A stretch of 64,000 nt of DNA, taken from assembly GCA_029776255.1 (NCBI GenBank), contig JAKOTN010000026.1, forward strand, positions 62,001 to 126,000. Direction: 5' to 3'. This document shows positions 60,275 to 64,000 of the stretch, in pieces. Source of the DNA: Pseudomonadota bacterium. Its GTDB lineage: Bacteria; Pseudomonadota; Gammaproteobacteria; Burkholderiales; Rhodocyclaceae. Position 1 is the stretch's first letter, and every line of letters begins with the position of its first letter. A program made the position numbers and the translations under genes. Under the pieces are notes generated by a model that worked only from the letters and a program-made list of their open reading frames with translations, ran no database searches and had not been told where the DNA came from.

Positions 60275-61429
60275 CTAACCGGCGATAGCGGCCAATGCTT
60301 GCCGGAGATCGGCGATCAAATCATCCAGCGCCTCGATACCGACCGAAAATCGCAGCAAATCGGCGGGACATAAAGTGCCGGAGCCTTCGACGCTCGCGCG
60401 ATGCTCAACCAGGCTTTCGACCGATCCCAAGGACGTTGCCTGTTTGAACACCCGTAACCGGCCAGCCACGACTCTGGCGGCCTGCTCGCCGGCCACTAAA
60501 CGCACCGACAACATGCCGCCGAAACCACCCGCCATCTGGCGGACGGCGACATCGTGCCCCGGATGGCTTGGCAGCCCAGGGTAAAGCACCTCGGCAACGG
60601 CGGCATGATCGACCAGAAAATGGGCAATACCGAGTGCATTCGCCGATGCGGTGCGTACGCGCAGAAAAAGAGTCCGCATGCCGCGCAACAACAACCATGC
60701 CTCGAAGGGGCCGATAACGGCGCCGCCGGCGCTGCGCTGTCGCCGAATACATTCCCATAACGAATTGTTCTCACGGCAGACCAGGGCGCCCGCCACGACA
60801 TCGGAGTGGCCGTTGAGATACTTGGTGGCCGAATGAAGGACGATATCGGCGCCGAGCAGCAAGGGCTGACTGAGTACCGGCGTGGCCACTGTCGAATCGA
60901 CCACCACCAGCGCCCCGGCGGCGTGCGCCCGCGCAACCGCCAAGGCAATATCGGTCACCTCCCAGGTCGGATTCGCCGGCGTCTCGATCCACAGCAGGCG
61001 GGTTGGCGCCTCGGCCAGTTTGCCGGCAAGGTCGTCGGCATCGCCGTTGTCGTAGAGAGCGACGTCGAGTTGCCACCGCGTGGCGAATTCGCGCAACCAA
61101 TTGCGCCACGCCCAATAAGCAAAACGAGGCGCGACGATGCGATCGCCCGGCCGTAACGCTTGCAGCACCGCACTCGCGGCGGCCATGCCGGAAGCGAAGA
61201 GCAGCGCGTCGCTGCCGCTTTCAAGACGGCACAGCAGCGCCTCCACTGGATCGTAAGACGGATTCTGATCGCGTGAGTAGAGGCGTCCGCCGGGATAGCT
61301 GCCATCGCGGGCACGCTCATAGGTGCTGGCCAGATGAATGGGCGGCACGAGATCGCGATACGGATCGACCGCATCGCCGCTGCCGTGCGCAACCCGTGTT
61401 TCGTGAGCGATGTTTTCCGGCAGCGGCAT
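60275..61429 (-). CDS. Cys/Met-metabolism PLP enzyme (cystathionine gamma-synthase type)
   Basis: 384-aa fold-type I PLP enzyme of the MetB/MetC/MetZ family. PLP lysine in HSATKYLNGHSDVVAG (about residue 198), PLP phosphate site ALLFASGMAAASAVL, Tyr/Arg in STYERARDGSYPGGRLYSRDQNP. Substrate cannot be fixed from the sequence: cystathionine gamma-synthase, O-succinylhomoserine sulfhydrylase or cystathionine beta-lyase are all possible. ATG 61429 has GAGGAG 8 bp upstream, excluding a longer frame to 61483. Confidence 0.88.
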   Translation of the reverse strand: MPLPENIAHETRVAHGSGDAVDPYRDLVPPIHLASTYERARDGSYPGGRLYSRDQNPSYDPVEALLCRLESGSDALLFASGMAAASAVLQALRPGDRIVAPRFAYWAWRNWLREFATRWQLDVALYDNGDADDLAGKLAEAPTRLLWIETPANPTWEVTDIALAVARAHAAGALVVVDSTVATPVLSQPLLLGADIVLHSATKYLNGHSDVVAGALVCRENNSLWECIRRQRSAGGAVIGPFEAWLLLRGMRTLFLRVRTASANALGIAHFLVDHAAVAEVLYPGLPSHPGHDVAVRQMAGGFGGMLSVRLVAGEQAARVVAGRLRVFKQATSLGSVESLVEHRASVEGSGTLCPADLLRFSVGIEALDDLIADLRQALAAIAG

Positions 61430-61493
61430 CGGTTTTCTCCTCGCGAAGCTGACATGCCATCCGCCACGCAAGACGGACGCCACGAGGATTGAA

Positions 61494-62948
61494 TTACATT
61501 AAAACAATGTCGAACTGCTCCTGGGAATAGCTTGGTTCGGCCTGTAGCGAAATGGGTTTGCCTATGAAATCGGACAACATCGCAAGACCCTGTGACTCTT
61601 CGTCGAGGAAGCGATCGATGACCGCCTGACTGCCAAGGACACGATATTCGCGCGCATTGAACTGGCGCGCCTCGCGGAGCAGTTCGCGGAGGATATCGTA
61701 GCAAACGGTCCGCGCGGTCTTGACCTCGCCGCGTCCGCCGCAAGTGGGGCATTCTTCGCACAACACATGCGCCAGCGACTCACGGGTTCTCTTGCGGGTC
61801 ATTTCAACCAGCCCCAGGGCGGTGAAGCCGTTGACCGTCAACCGGGTGTGATCGCGCGCCAGCGCCTTGTTGAACTCGCTAAGCACGGCGGCGCGGTGCT
61901 CCTCGTTCTCCATGTCGATGAAGTCGATGATGATGATGCCCCCGAGGTTGCGTAATCGCAACTGCCGGGCAATCGTCTGCGCCGCCTCGAGATTGGTCTT
62001 GAAAATGGTATCGTCGAAATTTCGCACTCCGACGAAACCGCCAGTATTGACGTCGATGGTGGTCATGGCTTCCGTCTGATCGATGATCAGGTAGCCGCCC
62101 GATTTAAGATCCACACGGCGGGCGAGCGCTTTCTGAAGTTCGTCTTCGACGCCGTGCAAGTCGAACAGCGGCCGTTCGCCGATGTAATGATCGAGCAACG
62201 GCGCGACCGTCGGCGTGTATTCGGCGGCAAAAGTCGTTAGTCGCTGAAAATTTTCCCGCGAGTCGATGACGATGCGCGCGGTTTCGGGATTGACGAAATC
62301 GCGCAACACCCGCTGCGCCAACGACAGCTCCTGGTACAGCAGGGTTGGCGGCGCGGCGAGGGTGGATTGGGTCTTGATGTCGCGCCAGATCTTGCGCAGA
62401 TACTCGATGTCCTTCGAGAGTTCGGCTTCCGAAGCGTTCTCGGCCATGGTCCGCACGATGAAACCGCCGGTTTCGTCCGCGGGCACTAGCCGCGCCAATT
62501 TCTCGCGCAAGGCCTCGCGCTCCGATTCCCGTTCGATACGCTGTGAGATGCCGATATGCTTGTCCTGCGGCAGATACACCAGCATCCGCCCGGCAATCGA
62601 CACCTGCGTGGACAGCCGAGCCCCCTTGCTGCCCATCGGATCCTTGATCACCTGTACCAGAATGCTTTGTCCTTCGAACAGCAAACGCTCGATTGGGCGG
62701 ACCGGTTCATCGTTGGAACGCGGCTCACGAATGTCGGCCACGTGCAGAAAGGCCGTGCGATCCAGGCCGATGTCGATAAAAGCCGATTGCATTCCCGGCA
62801 GGATGCGCACGATTCGTCCGACATAAACATTGCCGACAAAGCCGCGGCTGGCGTTGCGTTCGATGTGCAATTCCTGCACGGCCCCTTGGTGCATGACCGC
62901 GACGCGCGTTTCTTGCGGAGTAAAATTGATCAGAATCTCTTCGGACAT
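61494..62948 (-). CDS. rng: Ribonuclease G
   Basis: 484-aa RNase E/G family endonuclease that matures the 5' end of 16S rRNA and degrades mRNA. S1 domain insert at about 38-120 (GNVYVGRIVRILPGMQSAFIDIG); catalytic Mg-binding aspartates in TIDVNTGGFVG and IIIDFIDME; zinc-link cysteines CEECPTCGGRG. It ends near residue 484 with no long C-terminal scaffold, so RNase G rather than RNase E. ATG 62948 (MSEEILINFTPQETRVAV) matches the family start; the frame is open to 62996. Confidence 0.95.
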   Translation of the reverse strand: MSEEILINFTPQETRVAVMHQGAVQELHIERNASRGFVGNVYVGRIVRILPGMQSAFIDIGLDRTAFLHVADIREPRSNDEPVRPIERLLFEGQSILVQVIKDPMGSKGARLSTQVSIAGRMLVYLPQDKHIGISQRIERESEREALREKLARLVPADETGGFIVRTMAENASEAELSKDIEYLRKIWRDIKTQSTLAAPPTLLYQELSLAQRVLRDFVNPETARIVIDSRENFQRLTTFAAEYTPTVAPLLDHYIGERPLFDLHGVEDELQKALARRVDLKSGGYLIIDQTEAMTTIDVNTGGFVGVRNFDDTIFKTNLEAAQTIARQLRLRNLGGIIIIDFIDMENEEHRAAVLSEFNKALARDHTRLTVNGFTALGLVEMTRKRTRESLAHVLCEECPTCGGRGEVKTARTVCYDILRELLREARQFNAREYRVLGSQAVIDRFLDEESQGLAMLSDFIGKPISLQAEPSYSQEQFDIVLM

Positions 62949-63022
62949 GGGCGGGGCAATCTGGAGAATACGCGTAGAATTTCGCGCTGGCCGCATTCTA
63001 CCTTGTCAGCCCCTCCCGCCGA

Positions 63023-64000
63023 ATGTCTGTCGTCACTCCTTTGAACTCTCCCGAGCTGCTCGCCCCCGCCGGAACACTGCTGATGTCCCGCACGGCGCTG
63101 GCTTTTGGCGCCGATGCCGTTTACGCCGGGCAGCCACGGTACAGCCTGCGGGTGCGCAACAACGACTTCGGCGATCTGTCGATCCTCGGCGACGCGATCA
63201 CCGAGGCACGCGCGGCCGCGAAGAAATTTTATGTGGTCAGCAACGTTCTACCGCACAACACCAAGGTCCGCACCTATCTGGACGATATGGCGCCGGTGGT
63301 CGCTCTGGCTCCCGACGCCTTGATCATGGCCGACCTAGGCCTGATCGACCTCGTTCGCGAAACTTGGCCGGAACTTCCCGTCCATCTTTCGGTACAGGCC
63401 AATACGGTCAACTTCGCCGCCGTGCGTTTCTGGCGCAAATTGGGGATTCGGCGGATTATCTTGTCGCGCGAGCTATCGCTCGACGAGGTCGCCGAGATTC
63501 GCCAGGAATGCCCGGACATCGAACTCGAGGTTTTCGTGCATGGCGCCCTTTGCATCGCCTACTCCGGCCGCTGCCTGCTCTCGGGCTACTTCAATCGCCG
63601 CGACCCGAACCAGGGAACGTGCACCAACTCCTGCCGCTGGGACTACAAACTGCTGGCAGGCCAAACGGACGCGGCCGGCGATGTCCATGCCTGCACGCCG
63701 GTCGCACCCAAACTGGCCAACGACGCCTGGCTGCTCGAAGAGCACGAGCGGCCCGGCGTCTTGATGCCGATCGACGAGGACGAGCATGGCACTTACATCA
63801 TGAATTCGAAGGACTTGCGCGCCGTCGAGCACGTTCAACGGCTCTGCGAAATCGGTGTCGATTCGCTAAAAATCGAGGGGCGCACCAAATCCGCCTACTA
63901 CGTGGCGCGCGCCACGCAGGTTTACCGCCGCGCCATCGACGACGCCATCGCCGGCCGTCCTTTCGACCCAACCTTGCTCGGCGAACTCGACGGCCTGGCC
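63023..64000 (+). CDS. trhP: tRNA hydroxylation protein TrhP (YegQ, peptidase U32 family), cut by window edge
   Basis: First 326 residues of a U32-family protein closely like E. coli YegQ/TrhP, which is needed for prephenate-dependent 5-hydroxyuridine formation at tRNA wobble U34. Blocks: PELLAPAGTLLMSRTALAFGADAVYAGQPRYSL, SVQANTVNFAAV, ILSRELSLDEVAEI, the U32 signature EVFVHGALCIAYSGRCLLS, and the cysteine cluster DPNQGTCTNSCRWDY that probably binds an Fe-S cluster, then MNSKDLRAVEHV and SLKIEGRTKS. The reading frame is open through the last base; the stop lies beyond the window. Divergent from rng with 74 bp between starts. Confidence 0.94.
   Translation, partial: MSVVTPLNSPELLAPAGTLLMSRTALAFGADAVYAGQPRYSLRVRNNDFGDLSILGDAITEARAAAKKFYVVSNVLPHNTKVRTYLDDMAPVVALAPDALIMADLGLIDLVRETWPELPVHLSVQANTVNFAAVRFWRKLGIRRIILSRELSLDEVAEIRQECPDIELEVFVHGALCIAYSGRCLLSGYFNRRDPNQGTCTNSCRWDYKLLAGQTDAAGDVHACTPVAPKLANDAWLLEEHERPGVLMPIDEDEHGTYIMNSKDLRAVEHVQRLCEIGVDSLKIEGRTKSAYYVARATQVYRRAIDDAIAGRPFDPTLLGELDGLA

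Overview
The window is a continuous, gene-dense stretch of a betaproteobacterial chromosome. Gene content and order (lptFG, ilvIHC-pssA-leuA, gmk-rpoZ-spoT, aspS with DUF502/fmdB/nudB, pilBCD, cbbMQO opposite tkt-gap-pyk-fba) fit the Rhodocyclales (the Dechloromonas/Propionivibrio/Zoogloea/Accumulibacter neighbourhood) best. That placement is an inference from synteny and protein resemblance, not from a marker-gene tree. I saw no rRNA, tRNA, CRISPR array, insertion sequence, integrase or phage gene.

Layout. 1-1657: end of lptF, and lptG. 1667-3646 (minus): an ECF-like sigma factor operon with DUF3619, DUF3106 and RDD proteins. 3781-9632: ilvI-ilvH-ilvC-pssA-leuA. 9675-13735: DUF2069, a frameshifted wrbA, yihY, a FimW-like PilZ protein and a small exported protein. 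13943-19854: gmk, rpoZ, spoT, dadA, a crotonase-family gene and tatD. 20046-24195: rquA followed by frdABCD. 24337-29753 (minus): ycgR, an FlhB C-terminal homologue, a second and unrelated phosphatidylserine synthase, prpD and prpC. 29965-31284: rlpA and DUF4197. 31444-32200: a VTT membrane protein and a CWC Cys-rich protein. 32175-36270 (minus): fmdB, DUF502, aspS, a barnase-like RNase, barstar, nudB. 36372-40198 (minus): pilB, pilC, pilD. 40545-48408: maeB, an EF-G paralogue, plsB and a lytic transglycosylase. 48829-53393 (minus): cbbM, cbbQ, cbbO. 53720-59750: tkt, gap, pyk, fba. 59886-62948 (minus): a small ORF behind a LexA-like box, a Met/Cys transsulfuration enzyme, rng. 63023 to the right edge: trhP (yegQ).

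How it fits together. Two energy/carbon modules stand out. rquA makes rhodoquinone, a low-potential quinone suited to fumarate reduction, and it sits directly upstream of a complete E. coli-type quinol:fumarate reductase (frdABCD). This predicts rhodoquinol-driven anaerobic fumarate respiration in an organism that can also use ubiquinone. Form II RuBisCO (cbbM) with its CbbQ/CbbO activase faces tkt-gap-pyk-fba across one shared control region, which carries LysR-type boxes and an 11-bp inverted repeat overlapping the predicted tkt -35 element. Methylcitrate-cycle genes (prpCD), malic enzyme and a crotonase point to organic-acid and propionate use. Together they suggest a metabolically flexible facultative or microaerophilic bacterium.

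Odd points: wrbA is broken by two separate 2-bp tandem duplications; pgk is absent from its usual place between gap and pyk; psd is absent from its usual place before pssA, while a second, PLD-type phosphatidylserine synthase lies downstream of prpD; the sigma factor seems to start at CTG; and an exact CTGT-N8-ACAG LexA-type site precedes an unrecognised 62-residue ORF.
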